From NCBI GenBank assembly GCA_004555765.1, contig SFHG01000038.1, positions 1-15,626 of the forward strand: a stretch of 15,626 bases of DNA, written 5' to 3'. This document shows, one piece after another, positions 7,090 through 13,758 of this stretch. The translations under genes and the position numbers were made by a program. The notes under the pieces are model-generated. The model searched no databases. It was not told the DNA's origin and worked only from the letters and a program-made list of their open reading frames with translations. Source of the DNA: Bacteroidales bacterium. Its GTDB lineage: Bacteria; Bacteroidota; Bacteroidia; Bacteroidales; Porphyromonadaceae. Each line of letters opens with the position of its first letter. Position 1 is the first letter of the stretch.

Positions 7090-8268
7090 ATGAATGCAAA
7101 AGTTTTAGCGCTCTCACTCGCAAGCGTTCTTGCCCTCTCGGCAAACGCTCAAGAAGTGACTTCTGATTACGCTCAGACTACTCCGGCAAAAGATGTTGCC
7201 TTCAAGACCGGCGGCAAGTGGTTCCTCACTCTCCAGGGTGGCGTGAACTTCCCCTTCTTCTTCACCAGCGTGAAGCATGACGCAGGTATTATGAGCGTGG
7301 ACAAAATGGGCTACAACGCAGGTCTCGGTATCGGAACTTGGTGGAACCCCTACTTTGGTACCCGTTTGATGATCGAAAACAACTTCCTCAAGCAGGTATA
7401 CGCAGCCAAGCAGGACAATAAGTATGTCCTCTCGATGGTAGGTATCAACCCCCACATCGACTTCCTCTTCGATATGAGCAACTTCTGGGCGCCCTACGAC
7501 GCTGACCGTGTCTTCCACTTCGTACCTTTCATCGGTGTGGGTTACGGTATGACCCAGAGAGTATGGGATTCCAAGGACGCTACCGACACGTACCTCAAGA
7601 ATGCCAACTTCATCCACTCTGCGACTGCTAACGCAGGTATCAACTTCGACTTCCACTTCTCTCGCAACTTTGCGCTCAGCCTGACTCCTTCCGTTGCTGT
7701 AGGTAACTTCTATGAAGTCCCCACGATGGAACAATCCTATGAGCCCAACGAAGTGCTCGTGAAGTTCACCGCAGGTCTCACCTTCGGTCTCAACGACCAG
7801 GCTTTCGAAGCCGTAGAACCTATGGACTACGACCTCCTCAACAGCCTCCAGAGCGAAATCAACTCGCTCCGCAGCCAGAACGCCGAACTCAGCAAGCGCC
7901 CTGTTCGTTGCCCCGAATGCCCCGAAGTTACTGCCGCTCCTGTCGTAGCTGAAAAGGAAAGCGTAGTTTACTTCCGCATCAACTCTGCGAAGATCGACAA
8001 GAACCAGTTCATCAACATCTACCAGGTTGCCGAATTCGTGAAGTCTACCAATACGCCTATCACCGTAACCGGTTACGCTGACGTTGAAACGGGTAACCCC
8101 GACTACAACATGACGCTCTCCGAAAAGCGTGCACGCAACGTCGCTGATGTCCTCATCGAAGAATACGGCGTGCCTTCTGACCTCATCACCATCGACTACA
8201 AGGGTGACACGGTTCAACCGTTCGAAACCAACGCTTGGAACCGCGTGGTTATCATGAAGAACAAATAA
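7090..8268 (+). CDS. OmpA-family major outer-membrane protein (Pgm6/7-like)
   Basis: 392 aa. A Sec signal peptide (MNAKVLALSLASVLALSANA) with predicted cleavage after Ala20 precedes a beta-barrel region of about residues 42-245, rich in alternating aromatic/small strands (GGKWFLTLQGGVNFPFFF, GLGIGTWWNPYFGTRLM). A short coiled-coil segment follows (LLNSLQSEINSLRSQNAELSK), then a CPEC pair (Cys274, Cys277) in a Pro-rich linker. The OmpA-like peptidoglycan-binding domain runs from about 287 to the end, with TVTGYADVETGNPDYNMTLSEKRARNV. Order and features match P. gingivalis Pgm6/Pgm7, trimeric OmpA-like proteins that stabilise the envelope and join through disulfides. Own strong promoter and terminator mark it as a single-gene unit, likely abundant. 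Pgm6/7 are a tandem pair, whereas only one copy lies here. Confidence 0.92.
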   Translation: MNAKVLALSLASVLALSANAQEVTSDYAQTTPAKDVAFKTGGKWFLTLQGGVNFPFFFTSVKHDAGIMSVDKMGYNAGLGIGTWWNPYFGTRLMIENNFLKQVYAAKQDNKYVLSMVGINPHIDFLFDMSNFWAPYDADRVFHFVPFIGVGYGMTQRVWDSKDATDTYLKNANFIHSATANAGINFDFHFSRNFALSLTPSVAVGNFYEVPTMEQSYEPNEVLVKFTAGLTFGLNDQAFEAVEPMDYDLLNSLQSEINSLRSQNAELSKRPVRCPECPEVTAAPVVAEKESVVYFRINSAKIDKNQFINIYQVAEFVKSTNTPITVTGYADVETGNPDYNMTLSEKRARNVADVLIEEYGVPSDLITIDYKGDTVQPFETNAWNRVVIMKNK

Positions 8269-8299
8269 TCTCCCTTAAGAGATTACTTCATAAATCAGG

Positions 8300-8336
8300 T
8301 AGGAGTGCTTGCATCTTGCGGGCACTCCTATTTTTT
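8300..8336 (+). terminator. Intrinsic terminator of the OmpA-like gene
   Basis: TAGGAGTGC (8300-8308) pairs perfectly with GCACTCCTA (8322-8330) around a 13-nt loop, followed directly by six T (8331-8336). It lies 31 nt past the OmpA-like stop codon. It does not contain the 23-bp repeat core, unlike the other terminators in the window. Confidence 0.88.
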
Positions 8337-8420
8337 ACATCTCACTGCCGACACTTCACCTGCCTCACCTTTTACCAAAGGCACTGTGCAAAAAATGGTC
8401 TCAAAGCTCTGCCCAATCTT

Positions 8421-8560
8421 GGTCTGTATCTTGAGACATCGAGAGTCTGAGCAGAAAATAAGCCTCCGGGTACGTATCTCGAAGGTTTCTTGGCCTGTAT
8501 CTCGAAAGGTTCTTGGCCTGTATCTCGGAAAAGTCTTGGTCTGTATATCGCCAAGTCCGC
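8421..8560 (+). repeat. 23-bp tandem repeat array, locus 3 (+ - + + + +)
   Basis: Cores begin at 8421 (GGTCTGTATC), 8469 (GGTACGTATC), 8492 and 8515 (both GGCCTGTATC) and 8538 (GGTCTGTATA). The last four are exactly 23 bp apart. The first gap is 48 bp and holds a degenerate inverted core near 8443-8452 (GAGTCTGAGC), as expected if the slot gained two bases. Units 8469, 8492 and 8515 also share TCGaAggtTCTT-like tails, so recent tandem duplication is likely. No spacer-repeat alternation is present, so this is not a CRISPR array. Confidence 0.85.
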
Positions 8561-8720
8561 GTCCAAGCCCAAATAAAGTCCCGTACAGAGGATAAAAAAG
8601 GTTCTCATCCCAAAAGAATCATTTCTCTAATACAAACCTCAAGCAGGTCGTTTTGTCAAAAAGCGACAGGGGAAGTGGACAACGGATCGGAAATAAGCGA
8701 TGAGGTGTACGCCGTCTTTG

Positions 8721-8738
8721 TAGATTTGGCTAAATTTG
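8721..8738 (+). promoter_or_regulatory. Possible -7 elements ahead of pdxJ (TAGATTTG, TAAATTTG)
   Basis: Two matches to TAnnTTTG occur side by side, at 8721-8728 and 8731-8738, 35-52 bp before the pdxJ ATG. Neither has a TTTG/TTG at the right distance upstream: the TTTG at 8717-8720 is only 10 bp from the second. The call is tentative, but a promoter is expected here because the previous gene has its own terminator. Confidence 0.35.
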
Positions 8739-8772
8739 TAAGAGGAAAGGAATATCCCAAGCAAAAGAAGTT

Positions 8773-9486
8773 ATGACCAAACTGAGTGTAAACGTAAATA
8801 AGGTAGCGACGCTGCGCAACGCCAGGGGACACAATAACCCTGACGTAGTAAAAACGGCACTCGATCTCGAAAGATTCGGAGCGCAGGGCATCACCGTCCA
8901 TCCACGTCCGGACGGGCGACACATCAAGTATAAGGATGTTTACGACCTGAAATCGGTCATTTCTACTGAGTTCAACATAGAAGGGTACCCGAGCGAGGAC
9001 TTCATCAAACTGGTTCTCGCAGTAACGCCTGCCCAAGTCACCCTTGTACCCGATCCACCCGGCGTACTCACAAGCAATGCTGGCTGGGTAGTCAGCAAGC
9101 ACCGGGAGTTTTTGACCAAGGTTGTCGGGGATTTTAAGGACGCCGGAATCAGGGTCAGCATCTTTGTCGGCACCGAGCTGCCGAACTTAGCCGACGCCAA
9201 ATCCATAGGGACAGACCGTGTAGAGCTCTACACCGAGCCGTACGCATCCGGATACCGGGCGGACAGAGAAGCAGCAATCACTCCGTTTGTCGCAGCGGCA
9301 AAAGAAGCGAAAAGATTAGGACTCGGGCTCAACGCAGGGCACGACCTCGACCTCAACAACCTCCGCTATTTCCACGAAGAAATCCCGGAGCTCGACGAAG
9401 TCTCGATAGGACACGCGCTCATCTGCGACGCCCTGTATTTGGGGTACGAAGAGACGATAAAAAGGTATCTTAACTGCCTGAAATAA
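8773..9486 (+). CDS. pdxJ: Pyridoxine 5'-phosphate synthase PdxJ
   Basis: 237 aa, normal length. It condenses 1-deoxy-D-xylulose 5-phosphate with 3-amino-2-oxopropyl phosphate to form pyridoxine 5'-phosphate, the ring-closing step of the DXP-dependent vitamin B6 route. Single TIM barrel with the family motifs in order: LSVNVNKVATLRNARG, GITVHPRPDGRHI with catalytic His43 and phosphate-binding Arg45/His50, EFNIEG (Glu70), TLVPDPPG, ELYTEPYA (Glu151), GLGLNAGHDL (His190) and EVSIGHALI (His214). It heads a plus-strand cluster with exbB, exbD and tonB, a gene order conserved in many Bacteroidota although B6 synthesis and TonB energising are not mechanistically related. The usual nadK upstream neighbour is absent here; an OmpA-like gene and a repeat array lie upstream instead. 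Confidence 0.97.
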   Translation: MTKLSVNVNKVATLRNARGHNNPDVVKTALDLERFGAQGITVHPRPDGRHIKYKDVYDLKSVISTEFNIEGYPSEDFIKLVLAVTPAQVTLVPDPPGVLTSNAGWVVSKHREFLTKVVGDFKDAGIRVSIFVGTELPNLADAKSIGTDRVELYTEPYASGYRADREAAITPFVAAAKEAKRLGLGLNAGHDLDLNNLRYFHEEIPELDEVSIGHALICDALYLGYEETIKRYLNCLK

Positions 9487-9527
9487 AATAAGGAGGGGAT
9501 TCATTTAGACACAACGACATTTTAGAC

Positions 9528-10238
9528 ATGCACTTACTACAGATTGCGACCGACTCGCTCGCACAAACTATGCCTAACCTCTCTGAGGTATCGACCGCCG
9601 TAACGACCGACCCCGGTCTCTCCGTCTGGGATCTTGCGCTTAAGGGAGGATGGATTATGATCGTCCTTCTGCTCCTGAGCCTGGTGGCGGTCTACATTTT
9701 TGTCGAACGCTCCCTTCTCCTCAAGGCAATGAGCAAAAAAGACCCCTCTTTCCTCCAAAAAATAAGGGATTACATACGTGAGGGCAAAACGCAGTCGGCA
9801 CGCGACCTCTGCGAGGCACAAAACACGCCCGGTGCGCGTATGATCGCCAAAGGCATCGAGCGCCTTGGTCGCCCCACACAAGACATAATGACAGCCATCG
9901 AAAATGTCGGTAACATCGAAGTCGCCAAGCTTGAGAAAAATCTCCCTGCGCTTGCTACGGTGGCATCCGGGGCCCCGATGATCGGATTCCTCGGCACCGT
10001 CACCGGGATGATTACCGCGTTCTATGATATGGCAACGGCCGGCTCCAATGTGGACGTCACCCTCCTCTCAAGCGGTATTTATGAGGCACTCGTTACGACC
10101 GTCGGAGGTCTTATCGTCGGAATTATTGCCCTCTTTATGTACAACCACCTCGTCGCGCAAGTGGACAAAGTGGTCACCAAGTCCGAGACCGAAGCGCTCG
10201 AATTTATGGATCTCCTTAACGAACCGGTAAAGAGATGA
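9528..10238 (+). CDS. exbB: MotA/TolQ/ExbB proton-channel family protein
   Basis: 236 aa. It forms the proton-channel pentamer of the inner-membrane motor that energises TonB. Three membrane helices are seen: about 41-60 (GWIMIVLLLLSLVAVYIFVE), 143-166 (ATVASGAPMIGFLGTVTGMI) and 186-208 (EALVTTVGGLIVGIIALFMY), with the large cytoplasmic loop between the first two. GAPMIGFLGTVTGM and ALVTTVGGL are the family signatures. The N-terminal 35 residues are a polar extension before TM1, common in Bacteroidota members. The start at 9528 is the only in-frame ATG after the upstream stop except Met15. An AGGAGGGG run at 9491-9498 is too far from the ATG (about 30 nt) to act as its ribosome site. It sits 41 bp after pdxJ and overlaps exbD by 4 nt (ATGA), implying coupled translation. 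Confidence 0.95.
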   Translation: MHLLQIATDSLAQTMPNLSEVSTAVTTDPGLSVWDLALKGGWIMIVLLLLSLVAVYIFVERSLLLKAMSKKDPSFLQKIRDYIREGKTQSARDLCEAQNTPGARMIAKGIERLGRPTQDIMTAIENVGNIEVAKLEKNLPALATVASGAPMIGFLGTVTGMITAFYDMATAGSNVDVTLLSSGIYEALVTTVGGLIVGIIALFMYNHLVAQVDKVVTKSETEALEFMDLLNEPVKR

Positions 10239-10657
10239 AACTAAAACGCAAGAGCGGCGTCATGGAGAACTTCAGTATGGCCTCTATGACGGATGTCATC
10301 TTTCTCCTCCTCATCTTCTTTATGGTCACGAGTACGTTGGTCGTCCCGAGTGCCCTAAAGGTTACGTTGCCGCAGAGCAAAGAGCAGACCCAGGCAAAGC
10401 CCGTGACCCGTATCACACTCGACAAAGACCTAAGGTACTTCATCGGCGTGGGTAAAGAGAGCGATCGGGAAGTCCTCTTCGAAGAGATTGCTCCGATCTT
10501 AGCCTCGACGACGGCGCAGAACCCCGATATGTACGTCGCACTCTATGCTGACGAAAGCGTTCCCTACAAGGAAGTCGTGCGCGTCCTTAATATCGCAGTG
10601 GAAAATAACTACAAGATGGTCTTGGCCACAAGACCACTGACCGGCAAAGCACAATAA
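10235..10657 (+). CDS. exbD: ExbD/TolR family biopolymer transport protein
   Basis: 140 aa. Partner of ExbB in the TonB motor. A short basic cytoplasmic N-terminus (MKLKRKSG) leads into one membrane helix (MTDVIFLLLIFFMVTSTLV, about 18-36) carrying the conserved proton-coupling Asp20 in SMTDVIFLLLIFFMV. A periplasmic domain follows (about 40-140; the stretch YVALYADESVPYKEVVRVLNIA is typical of the family). Length is normal. It overlaps exbB by 4 nt and is followed after 7 nt by tonB. Only one exbD is present; many Bacteroidota clusters carry two in tandem. Confidence 0.95.
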   Translation: MKLKRKSGVMENFSMASMTDVIFLLLIFFMVTSTLVVPSALKVTLPQSKEQTQAKPVTRITLDKDLRYFIGVGKESDREVLFEEIAPILASTTAQNPDMYVALYADESVPYKEVVRVLNIAVENNYKMVLATRPLTGKAQ

Positions 10658-10664
10658 AGCAGAA

Positions 10665-11489
10665 ATGTCTCAAAGAGAAAGACTAAGACGCAAGGGGGTT
10701 GCGGTAGCGGCTTCGATTGCCGTCCATGCCGCACTCATCGTCTTGCTCCTATTCATCTTCATCCCGAAGGCCGTACCTCAGGACGAAGACCTCGGAGGCA
10801 TAATGGTCAACATCGGCGATATGATCGCCGTACAGGGATCTATGAACCCCGAAGCGTACCTTCCGCCCGAAGAAATCGCACCGACCACACCTGCCAGAGA
10901 GGCAGCTCCGGAAGAGCAACTTCTGACCCAAGAGAATAGCGATGCGCCTGCCCTCCCGCCCCAACCGAAAAAGAAGCCTGTAGACGACGAAGCGCACCGA
11001 AGAGCCGAGATCCTCCGTCAGGAGCAGGCTAGAAAGAAGCGTGCCGAAGAGGAAGCCCGAAAGAGACAGGAAGAAATCAAGAAAAACGTGAGCGGGGCAT
11101 TTGGCAACGCCTCACGAACCAACGGATCGGGCGAAAGCGCTGATGGATCAAAGACAGGCAAAGAGGGATCGCCCGACGGTAACGTAGAGCGTGGCGGTGT
11201 CAACGTAGGCGTGGGAGGATTCGGCTCTTACAGCCTCTCGGGTCGCAAGCTCGTGGGTGCCCTGCCCCGTCCCTCGTTCACAGCACAAGTGGAAGGCACC
11301 ATTGTGGTACAGATCACGGTTGACCCATCCGGCAAGGTCATCAGTACCAACCTGGGCACCGGTACCACCATCTCAGACTATGCGATGCGCCAGAGTGCGA
11401 TGAAAGCGGCTCGCAGTGCCCGTTTCACCGAGACAGACGGCATCAATAATCAAGTAGGAACCATCACCTACCGTTATCGTCTTAAATAA
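10665..11489 (+). CDS. tonB: TonB family energy transducer
   Basis: 274 aa. It links the ExbB-ExbD motor to outer-membrane TonB-dependent transporters. After a basic start (MSQRERLRRK), one membrane helix spans about 11-33 and contains His21 (AVHAALIVLLLF), matching the conserved transmembrane His of TonB. A spacer rich in Pro and Glu, then a charged helical run of about residues 110-140 (EILRQEQARKKRAEEEARKRQ) that resembles TolA, and a Gly/Ser-rich stretch follow. The C-terminal domain from about 192 has the TonB pattern (GRKLVGALPRPSF, GTIVVQITVDPSGKV, and the aromatic-containing end ITYRYRLK). The TolA-like helix is usual in Bacteroidota TonB proteins and does not by itself indicate a Tol system, since no tolB or pal is nearby. 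It is seven nt behind exbD. Confidence 0.92.
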   Translation: MSQRERLRRKGVAVAASIAVHAALIVLLLFIFIPKAVPQDEDLGGIMVNIGDMIAVQGSMNPEAYLPPEEIAPTTPAREAAPEEQLLTQENSDAPALPPQPKKKPVDDEAHRRAEILRQEQARKKRAEEEARKRQEEIKKNVSGAFGNASRTNGSGESADGSKTGKEGSPDGNVERGGVNVGVGGFGSYSLSGRKLVGALPRPSFTAQVEGTIVVQITVDPSGKVISTNLGTGTTISDYAMRQSAMKAARSARFTETDGINNQVGTITYRYRLK

Positions 11490-11514
11490 CGAACTTTTTA
11501 AACGACTGGAAAAC

Positions 11515-12102
11515 ATGAAGAAAGCTTATATTCTCATAGCAGACGGCTTTGAAGAAACCGAAGCCATTGGCACCTGGGACGCGCTTCGCAGAGGTGGCGT
11601 GGATGCCCGTTTTGTGACGATCAACAGCACGCCCGCGGTAGAAGGTGCTCACGGTCTCAAGTTTACCGCAGACCACACTTTGGCTGAAGTCTCGAAATCA
11701 TCGGAAAAGGTTGATGCCATAGCCCTCCCCGGAGGCTTGGGCAACGCCGAGCGCCTCAAAGCATCAAAAGAGGCTCGGGTCTATTTGCAAGCTTACTATG
11801 ACGACAGGAAAGTAGTCGGTGCCATGTGTGCGTCGCCTATGGTTCTTGGGGACATGGGACTCCTGGAGGGCAAAAAAGCGACCATTTACCCGGGTATGGA
11901 GGCGGAACTGAAAGGCGCAGAGCACCACAACGCAGAAGCTTACATCGACGGGAACGTCATCACAGGACGCGGTCCCGTCTACGGGCTCGCTTTCGGCGTG
12001 GCTATTCTATCCAAACTCGAAGGAGAGGAAAAGGCAAGAGAAGTGGCCTCCGGTCTCCTTCTGCACGAGAAGGGAGTGGAAACATTGCCTTTTCTGAAAT
12101 AG
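11515..12102 (+). CDS. DJ-1/PfpI family protein (YajL/DJ-1 type)
   Basis: 195 aa, a single DJ-1/ThiJ/PfpI domain. Members act as glyoxalase III-like or protein/nucleotide deglycation and stress-protection proteins; the exact activity is debated. Key residues are visible: Glu16 in DGFEETEAIGTWD (counterpart of human Glu18) and the nucleophile Cys105 in VGAMCASPMVL at the nucleophile elbow. The block IALPGGLGNAERL is also typical, as is ITGRGPVYGLAFGVAILSKLEG near the C-terminus. It starts 25 bp after tonB with no clear promoter between, so it may be read through from the exbB-tonB cluster. A repeat array that also forms a terminator-like structure follows 13 nt after its stop. Confidence 0.92.
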   Translation: MKKAYILIADGFEETEAIGTWDALRRGGVDARFVTINSTPAVEGAHGLKFTADHTLAEVSKSSEKVDAIALPGGLGNAERLKASKEARVYLQAYYDDRKVVGAMCASPMVLGDMGLLEGKKATIYPGMEAELKGAEHHNAEAYIDGNVITGRGPVYGLAFGVAILSKLEGEEKAREVASGLLLHEKGVETLPFLK

Positions 12103-12110
12103 ACACCCGA

Positions 12111-12183
12111 ATTTCGGTTCGTACCTTAAGCGCGTCCGGGTCTGTACCTTTCGACCACGAGACACGTACCGGGAAATATTTTT
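12111..12183 (+). terminator. Imperfect hairpin with T-run after the DJ-1 gene, made of repeat units
   Basis: The inverted core at 12161-12170 (GACACGTACC), with flanking GGGAAAT, can pair either with the unit at 12116 (ATTT plus CGGT plus CGT, interrupted) or with that at 12139 (about 8 Watson-Crick pairs of 11). TATTTTTC follows at 12177-12184. Pairing is weaker than in the 2012 and 5814 terminators, but the layout is the same: the inverted unit is the 3' arm and its tail supplies the T-run. Confidence 0.5.
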
Positions 12184-12207
12184 CGGTCTGTGCAAGAAAG
12201 GCGCGCC
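12116..12207 (+). repeat. 23-bp-phased repeat array, locus 4 (+ + - +)
   Basis: Cores begin at 12116 (GGTTCGTACC), 12139 (GGTCTGTACC), 12161 (GACACGTACC, inverted) and 12185 (GGTCTGTGCA, degenerate). Plus-oriented cores are exactly 23 and 46 bp apart. The inverted slot is third here, not second as in loci 1 to 3. The array fills most of the gap between the DJ-1 gene and cysS. A 12-bp palindrome (AAGGCGCGCCTT, 12198-12209) lies at its right edge. Confidence 0.75.
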
Positions 12208-12261
12208 TTCCGCGTCCTTATTTGCAAATCAAATACAATCACATCCAAACAATATACCACA

Positions 12262-13755
12262 ATGGCAGATCTGGTCAAACAAAGAGAGGCTCTGACCCTC
12301 TATAACACCCGCACCCGCACACTTGAAGCATTTCGCCCCATCTCGGCTCCAAACGTAGGTCTCTACGTCTGTGGCCCCACGGTCTACGGGGATGCACACC
12401 TCGGACACGCGAGACCTGCAATCACTTTTGACCTACTCTTCCGTTACCTCACACACCTTGGTTACAAGGTGAGGTATGTGCGCAACATTACGGATGTGGG
12501 TCACCTCGAACACGACGCCGACGATGGAGAGGACAAGATTGAAAAGAAAGCCCGTCTCGAACAAATAGAGCCGATGGAAGTAGTGCAGTATTACCTCACA
12601 AGGTACCACAGGGATATGGATGCGCTTAATGTACTTCCGCCATCCATCGAGCCGATGGCCACGGGTCACATCATCGAGCAGATCGAGATGGTCGAGGAGA
12701 TACTCAAGAGTGGATATGCCTACGAGTCCCAAGGCTCCATCTACTTTGATGTCACCAAGTACAATAAGGACCACCACTACGGTGTACTCTCCAATCGGGA
12801 CATCGACGAGATGCTCTCCCGCACCCGCTCCCTGGACGGGCAGGACGAGAAACGGAACGCCCTCGACTTCGCGCTCTGGAAACATGCAAAACCCGAGCAC
12901 ATTATGAAGTGGAACAGTCCTTGGGGAAAAGGATTCCCGGGGTGGCACATCGAGTGCACGGCGATGGGGCGCAAATACTTAGGCACCTCTTTTGACATTC
13001 ACGGTGGGGGTATGGATCTCGTTTTTCCCCACCACGAATGCGAAATAGCCCAAGCCGTGGCAACCGAAGGGCACGAGATCGTGCACACCTGGATGCACAA
13101 TAATATGATTACCGTCAACGGTCAGAAGATGGGCAAATCGCTTGGCAATTTCATCACTTTGGAGCAGTTCTTCTCCGGCGATCACCCGGCACTCGACGAG
13201 GCTTACGACCCGATGACGATACGGTTCTTTATCCTCCAAGCCCACTACCGCTCCACGGTGGACTTCTCCAACGAAGCCCTAAAGTCCTCCCAGAAAGGTC
13301 TCGAACGGCTGCTTGATGCGTATGCGTCTTTGGAGAAAATTACGCCCGTTTCCGAAAGCACAGAGACCTTACCTCCCTTTGAGGAAAAGTGCTACGAAGC
13401 GCTCAATGAAGACCTCAACAGCGCGAAAGTCATAGCCGAACTCTTCGATGCAGCCCGCCTCATCAATACGGCAAAAAATGGCGACCTCAAGCTTACGACA
13501 GACCAACTGTCCTCATTAAAAGGGCTGTTTGAGACGTTCCTCTTTGACATCCTCGGGATCCTCCCGAAGGGAGCCGCCGGTGCGTCCGGACACCGGGAAG
13601 CCTTCGACGGGGCTATGGAACTTCTCCTTTCCCTCAGACAAGAGGCCAAGGCCAATAAGGACTGGGCCAAGAGCGACAAAATCAGGGACGAACTCACCCG
13701 CCTCGGCTTCGTCATCAAAGACACCAAGGAGGGGACTGAGTGGAAGATTGGCTAA
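12262..13755 (+). CDS. cysS: Cysteinyl-tRNA synthetase
   Basis: 497 aa class I synthetase charging tRNA-Cys. The HIGH motif is HLGH (46-49) in VYGDAHLGHARPAITFD, and the KMSKS loop reads KMGKS (289-293) in NGQKMGKSLGNFITL, a Gly substitution at the first Ser that I believe occurs in other Bacteroidota CysRS. Zinc ligands that select cysteine are in place: Cys37 (LYVCGPTVY), Cys232 (HIECTAMG), and His257 with Glu261 in PHHECEIAQ. The DALR-type helical domain and the C-terminal anticodon region are present, and length is normal. The frame opens upstream to 12190, but the ATG at 12262 gives the expected N-terminus (MADLVKQREALTLYNT) and lies clear of the repeat array. A phosphoesterase gene begins 3 nt after the stop. 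Confidence 0.97.
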   Translation: MADLVKQREALTLYNTRTRTLEAFRPISAPNVGLYVCGPTVYGDAHLGHARPAITFDLLFRYLTHLGYKVRYVRNITDVGHLEHDADDGEDKIEKKARLEQIEPMEVVQYYLTRYHRDMDALNVLPPSIEPMATGHIIEQIEMVEEILKSGYAYESQGSIYFDVTKYNKDHHYGVLSNRDIDEMLSRTRSLDGQDEKRNALDFALWKHAKPEHIMKWNSPWGKGFPGWHIECTAMGRKYLGTSFDIHGGGMDLVFPHHECEIAQAVATEGHEIVHTWMHNNMITVNGQKMGKSLGNFITLEQFFSGDHPALDEAYDPMTIRFFILQAHYRSTVDFSNEALKSSQKGLERLLDAYASLEKITPVSESTETLPPFEEKCYEALNEDLNSAKVIAELFDAARLINTAKNGDLKLTTDQLSSLKGLFETFLFDILGILPKGAAGASGHREAFDGAMELLLSLRQEAKANKDWAKSDKIRDELTRLGFVIKDTKEGTEWKIG

Positions 13756-13758
13756 AGA

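Larger units (their letters stand above)
8337..8772. other. Gene-free stretch holding the longest repeat array
   Basis: Between the OmpA-like terminator and pdxJ no convincing gene is seen. Open frames here cross the 23-bp repeats, whose period is not a multiple of three, and none has a recognisable product. One frame (8513-8776) overlaps the pdxJ ATG by four bases but starts inside the array. Content: a possible degenerate repeat unit at 8397, the array at 8421-8560, an A/T-rich region 8590-8650, and possible -7 elements close to pdxJ. Confidence 0.55.

Noticed and set aside
7114..8217. 367-codon minus-strand open frame opposite the OmpA-like gene
   Set aside because: Shadow frame; the plus strand has a signal peptide, OmpA domain, promoter and terminator.
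8421..8560. CRISPR array
   Set aside because: Units are contiguous at 23 bp with no unique spacers between conserved repeats, the cores are degenerate, and no cas gene is present.
8513..8776. Possible 87-aa gene overlapping the pdxJ ATG by 4 nt
   Set aside because: It begins inside the 23-bp repeats and has no recognisable domain; the overlap is probably chance.
8656..9102. 148-aa minus-strand frame running into pdxJ
   Set aside because: Most of it is antisense to the well-defined pdxJ gene, with no motif of its own.
9491..9498. AGGAGGGG as a strong Shine-Dalgarno site
   Set aside because: It lies about 30 nt before the exbB ATG, and no start codon occurs at normal spacing.
12190..12261. 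24-residue N-terminal extension of CysS
   Set aside because: It overlaps the repeat array, and the family N-terminus matches the ATG at 12262.
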